Shown: positions 34,901 to 45,838 of the stretch, piece by piece
Position numbering within the stretch: the first letter of the stretch is position 1
Layout of the letters: the number at the start of each line of letters is the position of its first letter
Assembly: GCA_020283715.1 (NCBI GenBank)
Contig: JAIQCW010000062.1
Location: forward strand, 46,671-110,670
Direction of reading: 5' to 3'
Source: Cytauxzoon felis
Lineage: Eukaryota; Apicomplexa; Aconoidasida; Piroplasmida; Theileriidae
DNA: 64,000 nucleotides
Translations under genes and position numbers: made by a program
The notes under the pieces: model-generated
What the model saw: only the letters and a program-made list of their open reading frames with translations
Database searches by the model: none
Told to the model about the DNA's origin: nothing

Positions 34901-35648
34901 TTCCGGATTTGCACAAAACCTCGGTCAAATTAAATGTACACTTAATCCTACTCCAGGTAAAGATACAGGTTATACTCCATTAGCGGTAAATTCAGAAAAT
35001 AAATCACAACCCACAGGTCTTGCTCTTCTATTTGGTGTTGGTGATGATGGTCAAAATTATCATATAATACACTGGTCCCCGATTTTTCTTGTGGCTCTTT
35101 CATTAGGTACTGTATATTTTTTCTACCCTGCTATATCACCATATCAATTAGTTGATGATCCTTTTGATGGTAAAAAGATTGAATTATGGATCCAGGCTAT
35201 TTCTGCTACACCTCATATAGCATTTGCCATAACTCAAATTTTTAAAAAAGGCCCAGGTAGGCTTTGGAAAGCTAATATAAATGAATGTAATAGTGCTGAT
35301 TTGTATGCAATCTATCACGCTACATGGTTATTTTTTATTCCATATATAATATGCATTTACATCTTCTTCTCTATGATGCATTTTCCCAATGGACGTATTG
35401 GTAAATATTTCAGGGCAAGTGTATTTAGAACTGGGGTTCTATGTGTAGTATTTGCTTGGGTACAGGAATTTATGGAAGCCGTTGGATTCGGAGGTGGTAT
35501 GGGTGCACAAGTGAGTGGTAAATGTGGAGATACTTTTAATGAGGATGCTGGAACAATATTTGGTTTTATGTTTCTTGTATTTATGACATTTTTCATGTTT
35601 ACTGAAGATTTTCATTTGAAATTATTCATCAATTACATGTTTCCATAA
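31980..35648 (+). CDS. Large Tpr/Tar-like membrane protein with five ectodomain repeats, 1222 aa
   Basis: Five membrane segments (MFLAGFIFFTPHRIAIT.. to about residue 205) and a C-terminal five (from HWSPIFLVALSLGTVYFFYP, about 1027) enclose about 820 residues. In that region a 110-160-residue beta-rich unit occurs five times, each with a V-x-VYY strand, FPLIVCV or PLLICL, and YYKRG/WYKR before a Trp. Units 1, 2 and 4 form one subtype (YVRYKH..), units 3 and 5 another (YKGFKH..). This resembles the FAINT/DUF529-type modules of Theileria, on the general pattern only. Compared with the paralogues (no unit at 16060 and 50586, one at 47901), it shows unit expansion between fixed membrane halves. 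ATG 31980 is taken because the conserved block follows 12 codons later. Confidence 0.7.
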   Translation: MGSHDTPLCQISMFLAGFIFFTPHRIAITCANHVVKRFHLPLGTVAMFVYRIHNLMELGSFAGTVINTVITLSSTNMSEKNKTMLKNCVSGISIWLMFLWSIITYISFMAGGEYGYFGEFFWNIVMLVFIYGVYSNSSMGIEGLNAPFYIVGLPLFGLFTFVFHKLYKYLYYIYFWDEYDYVLVLYQIWIMIILSFATSILWTVARVMDKSDSQGCGGGGIEIDASVTPTQTTSGSEAVYGSGANQIKVEKKENTSDGVPQDYVRYKHQRNDGSNFALSLVKDNDQLLSGINPTTDVQAVYVYYEKTNDEHRQFPLIVCVKMSSTQKYYTRGQTWTSNNTELNKVDPEDSQAGKSGGQLANKLNDLKVKYEIDIKQTSGRYKGSAQPSDKDINVTPTPGNGNTVPEGYIRYEHKINGGTPFKLGLVKYNDQELKGIVGDSGTADVTAVYVYYKESDSSFEFPLIVCVKKQGANGQTYYKRGNTWDVEPSLNSVNPEQNTAANELRGPLEELKDKCEIKLEKDNSSGGGKYTARPTDTDQNITVSPVNPDAAQTYKGFKHSLGATNKEINRMTIHGQIVDITELQRGGTINNKQFVFVYFTKDDADKDRQKPLLICLAESETANSSNIWYKRKKDNTWANANEDQSYDSIDPGGSNNQIGSALKGKLDDISTQLGSGDTGYKKPDYVLKLDYVAKDTTNGITYVTGDDPTFSKRVITVEKLENDASKKVPPNYVRYKHSPKDQSGATFKLGSVRYNDIPLTFNPPIDLTENVQAVYVYYEKTHDTKHEFPLIVCVKENDTKRKYYKRGNQWKDITSEIGKGPDEQGVADELEPKLSEYIQQYEVKLELGNTPPTYKARPDNPDTITVSTVPASGVYKGFRHPIPANKTINYISIYNQPINGITDVQNGVGFQVTTANGGLFVYYVDIKKPLLICLSKEGIAGDSDKNTWYKRTGTPNDYRWINSSGLENDDPNQISGFAQNLGQIKCTLNPTPGKDTGYTPLAVNSENKSQPTGLALLFGVGDDGQNYHIIHWSPIFLVALSLGTVYFFYPAISPYQLVDDPFDGKKIELWIQAISATPHIAFAITQIFKKGPGRLWKANINECNSADLYAIYHATWLFFIPYIICIYIFFSMMHFPNGRIGKYFRASVFRTGVLCVVFAWVQEFMEAVGFGGGMGAQVSGKCGDTFNEDAGTIFGFMFLVFMTFFMFTEDFHLKLFINYMFP

Positions 35649-35685
35649 CAATTTATCTTCACCCATCATCCTCTCGAAGATTACA

Positions 35686-35941
35686 TTCCACTCGACGTCC
35701 AATACTCCTCTCTTACAGTCGCCGTTCCTTCGTCTTGCAGACAGCCTTCCTTATTTATCTCCCCTTCCAGCTCCCGTAGATCAGCTACGGGATGCCCACT
35801 TGAGGTCTCCATTCGAGGTCTAATCTCTACTTCCACATTCACCTCATCATCTACAACTTCATCTTCGCCACGATCTCTGGGAGTGGCTCTACTCTTTAGA
35901 GATAGGTAATTAGAAGAGCTCCATGCAATGGGAATGCAGGG
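35686..35941 (-). repeat. PME between the large Tpr-like gene and the cyclase
   Basis: L11-variable is a recombinant: left arm AGC, right arm AGC, so the pairing is lost. L11-fixed and TT CTCT/AGAG are intact, and the right TGC hairpin is CCAT-GCA-ATGG, the rare allele also seen at 12960. Confidence 0.8.
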
Positions 35942-35961
35942 TTATAACTTCAGGATCTGGA

Positions 35962-35982
35962 TTATATATATATATATATATA
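35962..35982. repeat. TA dinucleotide tract
   Basis: About ten TA repeats just downstream of the PME and before the cyclase stop codon. Simple microsatellite. Confidence 0.7.
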
Positions 35983-35999
35983 GATAGTGTGTAAGGATA

Positions 36000-38900
36000 T
36001 TATATTATATTATAGGTATCTTTGATCCAATTTTTTTCTTCATTGAGTATGCGTTCATTGATGACGATTTTGAATGCATTGATAAGTAATTTGAGTTTTA
36101 CATGTAGATGTGTTGTATTTAAATTTGCGATATTAAGATCATTTTGTAATTCAAAGATACCATTGGCTACTAATGTTTTAATAATTTGAATAAATTGTTC
36201 AATATTAAAATTTTTAGGATTTGTACCATAAAGTTCATTTATAGTAAATGGTTCATTTAATAAACATGCTACTTTAACTATAAAAAGTTCATTTGGTTGT
36301 AAACTATCCAGTATACTCATTGAAAAACTTCTAATTTCATCTATTAAATCTATCCCATCCAAATTTATATCAATAATTACATCATCCTTATCCTTCACAT
36401 TCTCTATCAATTCATTTATACATATATCATCCATTGTATTACTACCAAATAATCTTAATATCTGACTCCTCCTCATTAAACCACTACTATAATTACACAT
36501 ATCCATTGAACCAAAACTAACATAATTATTGTCATAATCAATCATTGACACATCCTCCTCTACCATTACAGATGCCGCACCACCTGAGGTCTTTCCACTC
36601 GCCGTGGTGGCCCTCCTATTTACTTCCCCCTCAAACTCCCGTAGATCGTTCTCGGGTTCCACTTGAGGTCCTTTAACTACATCATGTTCTTCCGGGTTGA
36701 TATTTTTTACCTCAAGTGGTGAATTATGGGGGTATCGTGGGGTTTATTATCATTATGAGGTTTTTTATCCCCATAACCCCCTACTACCCCATATTCTCCA
36801 CTTGAGGTCACATCACTAACTTCGACCTCACCTCTTCCTTCGTCTTGCAGACAGCTTCCTCTAATTACTTCCCCCTCAAGCTCCCGTAGATCGCTCTCGG
36901 GTTCTCCACTTGAGGTTACATCAATACCTCCATCTTCGCCACGATCTACGGGAGTGGCTTTACCGTTTACGGGGAAGTAATTGGAAGAGCTGTCTGCAAG
37001 ACCAACCTCAGGTGGAGTATCATGAGAGTTGATATTAGATGATTGTCTTTCGACATGATTTTTATATTTAAGTATGATATGTTTTTTATTGAGTAATTGT
37101 ATGATAGTTTGATGTATGAATTTGGGCATACCGCTAGTATTTTTATATAGATAATTGATTAATTCAATTGGTATATTGATATTTTTTGAGATTTGTAGTG
37201 TATATGATATTAATGATTTGATTTTATTTAAATTTAATTTATTAATTGTAATTAAAGAATTACAAATTGTAGCCATTTCTATTAATTTTATATGTTCTTT
37301 TAAAAATCTTGTATGAGGTGTTGTTATAATAATAAATAATATAGGTTTTAAATTATTATTTTTATTATTCTCAATATCTATACGTCTTTTCATTGATAAT
37401 TCCGCTATATTTAATATTATACGCCATGATATATCATCTATTGTACTCTCTACTGATGTACCACGCCTTAAATTCAATATTATACATATACTCTCATATA
37501 TAGAATAACCCTCAATCATAGATGTTACATATAATGATATATCCTCCTCTAATATACTCTTCTCCAATAATAACATATCCAAATCTGTCACCATAACCAT
37601 ATCATCCGAATATAATCCACCTCCACTTGAGGTCCTATCCTTGTCTTCCCACTCGCCGTGGTGGCCTTCTCTATTTACTTCCCCCTCAAACTCCCAGAGA
37701 TCGTTTTCGGGTTCCACCTGAGGTCCAGTACTATTCTTCATTCCACTCGCCGTGGTGGCCTCTCTATTTACTTCCCCCTCAAGCTCCCGGAGATCGCTCT
37801 CGGATTCTTCGCCACGATCTCCGGGAGTGGCATTACTCTTTAGAGATAGGTAAATAGAAGAGCTGTCTGCAAGACGAAGAGAGTTGGATTTGGTCTCAAG
37901 TGGAACGGTGGTTATATTAATGTTATGTGTTGATTTATTTGTATGATTATGTATGAATTGTAGATGTGTATTGATGATATTTTTGAGATGTTGTAATGTA
38001 TTATCAGTATTTAATCCATTAATGAATGGTTTAATATTACTAATTTTCCAATGTAATGATGGATGTAATAATTCTTTTAATAATTCATTAATAATTTTTT
38101 TAGATTTGAGATTATTTATTGAATATAAATTTTTATTTTGATTAATAATAAAACTTTTTTTTCTATAATTTGATTGATACCATTTATCTATTAATTCATT
38201 ACATAATTGTTTCCATGCATTAAATGGATCAGAAGTAATTGATATTAATCCATCAATCATAGTACTTAAAGAAAATGTATTATAATTTTTATTATACATC
38301 ATATTATTAATAATAGGCTGTATCTCTAATATACCATATGATTCATAACCACTTATCATCATTACACCACCACTCTTCATCAATTTATTATTCATTACCC
38401 TCCTCAAATCATCATATATATCCCAATCATACCAACATTCCAATGATGGTATATAAACATTATTATTATCATCATACATAGATAATAGCTCATTCGAAGT
38501 CCTTTCACTAGCCATTCCATCTGAGGTCGTCCTGCCGTCAGCTCTTCCACCGAGGTCTTTCCACTCGCCGTGGTGGCTTCTTCTATTTACCTCCCCCTCA
38601 AGCTCCCGTAGATCGCTCTCGGGTATTCCACTTGAGGTTACATCCTCTACACCTCTAACATCGCCACGATCTCTGGGAGTGGCATTACTCTTTAGAGATA
38701 GGTAATTGGAAGAGCTCTCTGCAGGAGAAGGAGAGGTGGATTGGACCTCGAGTGGAAGAGAGTTAGATTGGACATCGTGTGGAATGGCATTTGTATATTC
38801 TGCGATATTGATTTTATGTATTTTACCTGTTGGTGTATAGATTGTGATGATTTTATTTTTTCCTTTTAATTTGACATCTCTAAGTTTAATGAATTCTAAT

Positions 38901-40893
38901 GAATGTTTAGCTGATTTATATGTATTATAATCACAATAAATATTATAATCTTTAGTTTTTGTTGATTCTGACATTAATCTTGATGATAAATTTACATAAT
39001 CACCTATTGCTGTATATTCTTTACGTATTAAATTACCTAATATACCACACCATACTTTACCTGTTGATATACCTATACCAACATTTAAACCTAACTTCTT
39101 ACATGAATTCACTATCTTAAATGCTATAAATATTGCACGTATAGGATCATCAATATGATAAAATGGGGGAAACCCCATGAATATTAAAATGACAATACCT
39201 TTATCATCAATGAGGAATTTATTAACTATACCTTCAATAGCGTATGAAGATTTTTGACATATAAGCATAATTTTTTGTGCTATATTTTTAAAGTTAATAT
39301 CTATGGTTAAATTATAAATTGATACAAAAATTGTTGATAATATTCTCATTTCATTATTAAATATATTATAACCATTATATAATTTATTATATATATAATC
39401 TATTATATATCCTTTTATTATATTTATATGTCTATGTAAAATCTTCTTATTTATATTGGAATTTACCCCATTATTATGGGGATAAAAAACACCATTTTCA
39501 TTAATAGATTTTAATATAAAATAATCAGATATATCATTAATATATTCTATAGTAATATTATTATTAACAATATTTTTAATATATTTAGATATAACAGTTT
39601 CACCACATTTAGCTAATGGTTCAGCAATAGAAATATCATTAATAGGTATACCAGATATAACATATTCCCAATTATCCATAACACCACCAACATGAATAAT
39701 ATTAATCTCACCAAATGATACACCAATATGCATAGATAATTTATTATCACCTATACCAGTCGGATAATCACCCAATACCTCATGCAATTCAATACAACAT
39801 CGCAATGCTCTCATACATATATCATACGTTTCATCAAATAGAAGACATCTTCCACTTGAAGCCCTATCCTTGTCTTCCTCTTGCAGAGAGCCTTCTCTAT
39901 TTACTTCCCCCTCAAACTCCCAGAGATCGTTTTCGGGTTCCACCTGAGGTCCAGTACTACTCTCTTTTCCACTCGCCGTGGTGGCTTTCTTATTTACCTC
40001 ACCCTCCACTTCCCTGAGATCAGCTACGGGTAGTCCACTTGAGGTTACATCCAACACATCCTTAGAACCATCTTCCATCATTCCCATGATGGATGATCCA
40101 TCACTACCTTCACCACGATCTCTGGGAGTGGCATTACCGTTTACGGAGAGGTAATTGGAAGAGCTGACGGCAGGACTAACCTCAGGTGGAGAGCTGTCTG
40201 CAGGACCAACGGTGGAGGCGAGTGGAACAGTGGTTGTAACATCAGGTGGGGAGTTATCGACGGGATTAATTTTCGATGGATATTCTTTGTTTGATATAGA
40301 GTTGTTAATTTCATTATCTTGTGAGTTATTAATCCAGATGACTAGAACGGCATCACCGGAGAATTTCATGATATCACCACCCCAGTGATTAATGATATTA
40401 ATTAGGGGATCGAAGAAGTTGTTTAGGCATTTACCTAATGTTGCTGCAGCTTCTAAATCTCCAGAGCTCTCTATAGTTTCACTTAATGCTGTGAATCCAC
40501 TAATGTCCATAAATGCAACAGCTGCATAGCCATTGAAAATTTCATCGTTGGTTCTACCAGTGTTTAGATTATCATCATTATACTTGTTAATTATATAATT
40601 TTTATAATATTTGGTATAAAACAGCTAAATTCATCTAATTTTATATCATTTTTATCATTATTTTCACTTAAATTTAATGAATATTTAGTGGAATTAAATG
40701 AGGATAAACGCTCATTCAATCTACGTTCACATCTTATACTTAACCATTGCCAATCATCTTTTAACCTCTCTTGCTCTTTATATTCATCATCTATATCTAC
40801 ATAATCATCCGAATCATCTGATGTATATCCATATTCATTCTCATCTACATCTTTTAATCTTGATATACATATACAATCTTTTATATTATCCAT
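36000..40893 (-). CDS. Soluble-type adenylyl cyclase (two class III cyclase domains plus AAA-like region), with five in-frame PMEs
   Basis: Resembles ADCY10/apicomplexan ACbeta. C1 starts at VAFMDISGFTALSE (about 40510) with GGDIMKFSGDAVLV; C2 has GVFKF-like GIVILIFMGFPP, GIGISTGKVWCGILG and YTAIGDYVNLSSRLM (about 39240-38890). Downstream, ISGYESYGILE stands where the AAA P-loop should be but lacks GxxxxGK[ST]. Segments from 36000-36570 (SLQPNELFIVKVACLLNEPF) match the sAC C-terminal region. Two frame breaks are seen. One is at a T-run, 40599-40603, joining the N-terminal exon-like frame (40893-40604, ending FSCFIPNIIK) to the main frame. The other is in the PME at 36663-36706. Both may be sequence errors. 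PMEs occupy 40253-39850 (inside C1), 38785-38515, 37906-37616, 37017-36796 and 36671-36579. Identity is firm; the exact gene ends are not. Confidence 0.8.
36579..36671 (-). repeat. Half-PME in cyclase C-terminal exon
   Basis: Border hairpin and L11-variable of the AAAC type, with right arm GTTC (one mismatch). The reading frame changes between this copy and the next, the only exonic copy in the window where I cannot join the frames. Confidence 0.75.
36796..37017 (-). repeat. PME in cyclase exon, with adjacent G-run module
   Basis: Host-sense. TGC GTCT/AGAC, L11-variable AGC/GCT (36879-36895), L11-fixed with loop GATCTACGGGA, TT CCGT/ACGG. The 60-bp G-run module (36726-36790; codes DKKPHNDNKPHD) adjoins it as at 23424. 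Confidence 0.85.
37616..37906 (-). repeat. PME in cyclase exon with two L11-variable hairpins
   Basis: Host-sense. Border, L11-variable AAAC/GTTT (37688-37706, loop TCCCAGAGATC), border, L11-variable AGC/GCT, L11-fixed, TT CTCT/AGAG, TGC GTCT/AGAC. Two different arm alleles in one element. Confidence 0.85.
38515..38785 (-). repeat. PME in cyclase exon
   Basis: Host-sense. GTCCTGCCGTCAGC module, border, L11-variable AGC/GCT, L11-fixed, TT CTCT/AGAG, TGC CTCT-type. Lies just after the C2 domain. Confidence 0.85.
39850..40253 (-). repeat. Long PME inside the C1 cyclase domain
   Basis: Host-sense, about 400 bp: L11-variable AAAC/GTTT, border, L11-variable (arm CTT/AGC, weakened), L11-fixed, TT CCGT/ACGG, GACGGCAGGAC and TGC modules, border. 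It separates FSGDAVLVIW from the rest of C1 (MHIGVSFGEI). Confidence 0.85.
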
Positions 40894-41052
40894 TAGACAT
40901 TAACTTTCTACCCACCCCCTTTAATGCGATAAATTTTCTTAGCGAGAAATTTCCTCGTTATATATAGAATGTCATGTTTAGTTATGGTTATACACTCATC
41001 AATTGGGGATGATATTTCAACTACACACTAGAATATAATGTAAATGTACAGA

Positions 41053-44000
41053 TTATTTTAAATTATTTTTAATTAAATTTAATACAGTATTTAATGAATT
41101 TATATTCTTCTTAGGTTTTGATTCCAATGATTCCATTATATTAACAACTTCCTTTACACGACATTGTAATAATTTCATACGATCAACCTCGTTATTCTTT
41201 ACCATATAACGTATTATCGATGTTAATAATCTCGATATACTCTTACATAATTGCGATGATAATACAACTCCACTCCTATGCCTCTTGTTACTACTACTTC
41301 CACCCGAGGTCGTCTTGCAGATAGCTTCTCCACCTGAGGTCTTTCCACTAGGCGTGGTGCCTCTTCTATTTACTTCCCCCTCCGCTTCCCTGAGATCAGC
41401 TACGGGTGATGGATTACTAGACAATTTACATTTGACATCTTCCAATAATCCATCAACTTTATTATAATATTCAGATAATGTAGGATCTGGCTGAAGATAT
41501 TCTACATCCACGTCAGGACTACATTGGATTAAGTCCTGTAAATTTAATCTCTTATCAAATAATGTACCATTATTTAATACCATTGAAGCGATACTTATAA
41601 TTTCAGACTGTATAAAATCAATAGTTGCCAACTTTGATATTTTTATCAAATCAATAAAATTAAATACATTTGGTAATCTCTTTGATAACAAAATGAAAAA
41701 TTTAGTACTCAATTTAGTATTTTTATTTCTAACCATTGATAACAAATTGATTTCAACAACAGATAATGATAAATTATACGTACCATATAATAATAATTCT
41801 ATATCATACACATAACAAAATATATCCATTAATATATCATACAAAGAATCAGAATTCTTAACCACAGATAATGAATCCATCAACTCTAATAATAACTCCA
41901 TAATCAATAATTTATATTCAACTTCATCATCCATACCCGAAGGCTGATCCACAATTTCCTTACTGGTCGTTTCATCTGAGGTCTTTCCACTAGGCGTGGT
42001 GCCTTCTCTATTTAGTTGTCCCTCAAGTTCCCGTAGATCACTTTCGGGTAATCCACTTGAGGTTACATTATTACCTTCGCCACGATCTCTGGGAGTGGCA
42101 TTACTCTTTAGAGATAGGTAATTGGAAGGGCTCTCTGCAAGAGAAAGAGAGTTGGATTGGACCTCGGGTGGAGTAGAAAGACTTTTTATAGACGAGGTTT
42201 CATTCTCTGTGTATTTTCGTATGATATGTTTGATAATCTTTTTAATTTTATTGATATAGTATGTGATGTATGGTTTAATATTTGTACTTAAATTATGTTT
42301 ATATTGTATATTTAATGCTTTACAATAGGATTTATAGAGATGTAAGAGATATTTTAATCGTAATTGTAATGTTAAATTATTATTTATACAATTATAAAAT
42401 AATTCTAAATATCGTAATTTCAATTTCAATAAATCTGTAGTTAATTCATTACGTAATAATAAACGCCTCTCATTCCTCAATTTCATCAAACTATCCTCAC
42501 CCTCTACCGATAATAACAAATCCCTCATATCATCATTAGACGTTAATAATATATCACTAACCTCATCATCATTATCATCACCATCTGCTACACTATTTCC
42601 ATCCTCCTCATCCTCAGATTCTACATGAGGTCCATCTTTTCCACTAGCCGTGCTGGCCTTCTTATTTACCTCCCCCTCAAGCTCCCGTAGATCGCTCTCG
42701 GGTTCTCCACTTGAGGTTACATCCTTATCTTCGCCACGATCTCCGGGAGTGGCTTTACTCTTTAGAGATAAGTAATTGGAAGAGCTGTCTGCAAGACCAA
42801 CGGTGGTGGTAACCTCAGGTGGAACGGCGAGTGGAAGTGAGTTGGATTGGACCTCAGGTGGAGGACTTTCGGTGGATGAAATATCATCAGTATCTGTGTA
42901 ATTATTATCGTATTCTTCTAATTCTTGGTCATAATTGGTAGTTAATAATGTGTTTTTAATAATTGTGGATATATAATCTTTAGATATGTATATAGAAACA
43001 TGTTTCCATATTTCTTTACATATACTATGATACAGACCAGAAATTGGTGTATTATCTTCAATCATTATTGAATCTAATAATATATCAATAGATAAATTAC
43101 TAAAATCATTAACCTCTAATGATAACTTAAACCCCATTGAAAGCCCAATAATTAAATCAAAATTATCGGGTCGTATAGATCCATTATTAATTAACCCCAT
43201 TGATAAATATGATAGATGATATTTAAAATAATGAATAACATCAAGTAATAATGATAATAAATAACCACATATTAACAAATTATAATCATATTTAGATTCT
43301 TTACAACAATTATATAAATCATTAGATAACTTTAATACATCTGATTCTATTATACATTTCCTTTTAAATTCAATAACATTTCCAGAATTATTATCCTTTA
43401 ATTTCATTAAAGCACCATTTGATACATAAAAAACCCCATTTAAATCAAGAATTTTTTTAAGATTATTTTTACTATAATCAATAATATATATAAGATCATT
43501 ATATAATTGAAAAGATTTCTTATCAGATTTAATAAATATGCTATCCAAAAATCTAGTAAATAAAGTTAAAAATGAACCCAATAAATATTTACTTAACCCA
43601 TATAGTTTAAGCCTTAGATCATCAACGTCAACCATATCAACAGATAATTCAGCATATAAAATCGTACCATCTATATCATCAACCTCAAATAAACTAATAT
43701 ATATATCATTACACATATCCGAAGGAGCATCAGAACTGAGGTCCAACTGAGGTTCAGACCTGCCGTCAGCTTCACCACCTGAGGTCGTCCTATTGTTGCC
43801 ACTCGCCGTGGTAGCTTCCTTATTTAGTTCCCCTTCCAGCTCCCGTAGATCGCTTCCCGGTATTCCACTTCCACTTGAGGTTACATCCTTAACCCTACTT
43901 TCATCACCACATTCAACACCGCCACGATCTCCGGGAGCGGCTCTACCCTTCAGGGATAGGTAATTAGAAGAGCCTCCACGGCGAGTGGAAGAAGAGTTGG

Positions 44001-45705
44001 ATTGGATCTTAGGTGGAGAGTTGTTCGCATCGTCAAGTGATATTTGCGATAGACACAATGTAAGTATTGAGACATAATCTTTGATGAGTTGGGTCTTATT
44101 ATTTTTATGTGATAATAAAACACATGAATGCAAGAGGTTGATTATCCAATATATTTTGTTTGAATCTTTAACTACATTTAACTTTTTAAATTCATTTTTA
44201 ATGGAATTGTAAATATTTAATAATTCATCTGATTTAATTAATGATTCTATTACCTTTTGGAATATATTTATATTTATTACGGAATAATTACAATTATACC
44301 CAATTATTTTTATACATTCAACCCTACAATTTTTGCTAAAAAAATGGGGCAACATTATTGAGATTATAAAAATTTTCTAAGAGTAATTTCTTGATATTAT
44401 TGAACATTAAATCATCAATCTTATCTAAAGATATATCTGATAGTTCATTACTAAAGAGTTTAGATAAAATTCCAAGTGTATTTTGAATTATTGACTTTAG
44501 TGGGTGTCCTTTAGGTGCTTTATAATAACGTATTAGGACTTTAAAGAAATTAGCACCATTTTTAAATAATAAATCCAATTGCTTCTCAGATTTTACTTTC
44601 ATGAATATTATCATAGAGAGTTTTAAACCAGTCGATATTGAATGGATTGTACCCTGTAGAAGATTAAAATTTATACAGTTCCATAGTCTCTCTAAGTGTA
44701 TCAGATCGTCTTCATTATATACCAAATCTAATAGTATATAGAAGAATGTACCTACGGTTTTATATTGACGGATATTGTTAACATGACGTAGAGTTAATGA
44801 ATACATTTCTAAAGATAAAGGCGATTGAAATGTATCGCTATATAACGTATACATTTGTATATATAAACCAAATAATGGACATGATAATCGTTCATCTTCA
44901 ACCTCCTCCTTCAATGCTCTTGTAACTTGAGATAAACGTTCACTGAAGTGTCTTAAAGGAAATTCGGATTCATTTAATGAACTAGAAATTGTACAAGATG
45001 ATGGAATTAATAAATACTTACAGTTTTAGATCTTTAGTAATCTGATATAGACATGAACATACACCATCTTGGAAGTAAGTCTTGTAATCATAAACTTCCC
45101 ATAACGAGTTATAAATAACTTTTAAATTATCTAAACACTAGAAAAGTTATTGTGATTGGAATTATCAGATGCAAATACCTCTTTCCTAGTAAAGTAACCA
45201 GTGGTCTGTAAAGCATAAATACCAAATAATCTTCCACATAATGTATCTATAAATATGAATATAATGATAAAACATAAACGTATAGATGTTGTATACCTTT
45301 AATTTCAGATTGATGACAATCTTTAATAGATGTATAGTATAGTATAGAATCAAGTAGTACTTGAAAATTGAGATTATCTTTATTCTCTTGAATTACATTA
45401 ATGAGAGTCAATGTAAAGTTATATGACGAGTTTTTACGCTTAGATTTCAAGCCTTTAACTAAACGATCCAGAGTATATTGAAGCAATGTATTATCAACAT
45501 AAGTAAAATGATATTTATAACTCCTATTTATAGATAGCGGTGTTTTTTTATTATTTAATTCTTGCGATTCTTTAATTTTTGTATACTCTACACCAAGTTT
45601 TATGTCGTTTAATATCTGATCTCTAGATTCTTTACATTTCCTATCATCAAATTCCACCAACTGTTCAAAACAGTCCAAGAATCTCTTTTCATCTACACTA
45701 TACAT
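41053..45705 (-). CDS. POL5/MYBBP1A-like nucleolar protein (DNA_pol_phi family), with four in-frame PMEs
   Basis: Nucleolar rRNA-synthesis/ribosome-biogenesis factor, not an active polymerase. Exons in transcript order: 45705-45297, 45246-45179, 45137-45022, 44991-41053; about 1510 aa. The N-terminus matches the family (LQYTLDRLVKGLKSKRKNSSYNFTL; CGRLFGIYALQTTG). HEAT-like helices continue through the middle. The usual acidic stretch (about residues 980-1010, DEEDGNSVADGDDNDDEVSD) precedes the second helical half (LKLKLRYLELFYNCI). A frame change occurs at the A-run 44338-44344; an 18-nt micro-intron there was considered and does not work. PMEs lie at about residues 521-616, 907-988, 1137-1205 and 1392-1428. 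Divergent from GPI18, with 133 bp between start codons. Confidence 0.75.
41299..41407 (-). repeat. Half-PME in POL5 exon
   Basis: Two end units (CCACCCGAGGTC, CCACCTGAGGTC), GTCTTGCAGATAGC (TGC hairpin with one mismatch), border GGCGTGGTGCC, L11-variable GCT/AGC. No L11-fixed. Confidence 0.8.
41970..42173 (-). repeat. PME in POL5 exon
   Basis: Host-sense. Border GGCGTGGTGCC, L11-variable (left AAGT, right ACTT: a further matched pair), L11-fixed, TT CTCT/AGAG, TGC CTCT/AGAG. Confidence 0.85.
42620..42864 (-). repeat. PME in POL5 exon, acidic region
   Basis: Host-sense. Border, L11-variable AGC/GCT, L11-fixed, TT CTCT/AGAG, TGC GTCT/AGAC, with two ACCTCAGGTGG ends at the right. Lies beside the acidic tract. 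Confidence 0.85.
43737..44020 (-). repeat. PME in POL5 exon
   Basis: Host-sense. L11-variable AGC/GCT; L11-fixed with arm change (GGGAGCGGC against GCCACG, one mismatch); TT allele CCCT/AGGG; borders at both ends. Confidence 0.85.
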
Positions 45706-45838
45706 TTATGCGATTGAGAAATAGTTTTATTTTACGGCCGCTACTCAACGTACTTGGCAGATGCTACAATAATGTAGGGGATGTTATAGTGTCTACTAAA
45801 AATAATAAAGATGTGTCGCATATAAATGTCAAAATTCA

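Noticed and set aside
40660..40680. A spliced intron joining the acidic first frame to the cyclase frame
   Set aside because: No donor/acceptor pair gives the right phase; a frame change at the T-run restores a continuous family-like sequence.
44330..44350. An 18-nt micro-intron (GTTGCC..TTTTAG) in POL5
   Set aside because: Removing it leads to an in-frame stop three codons later; a one-base change in the seven-base run explains the data better.
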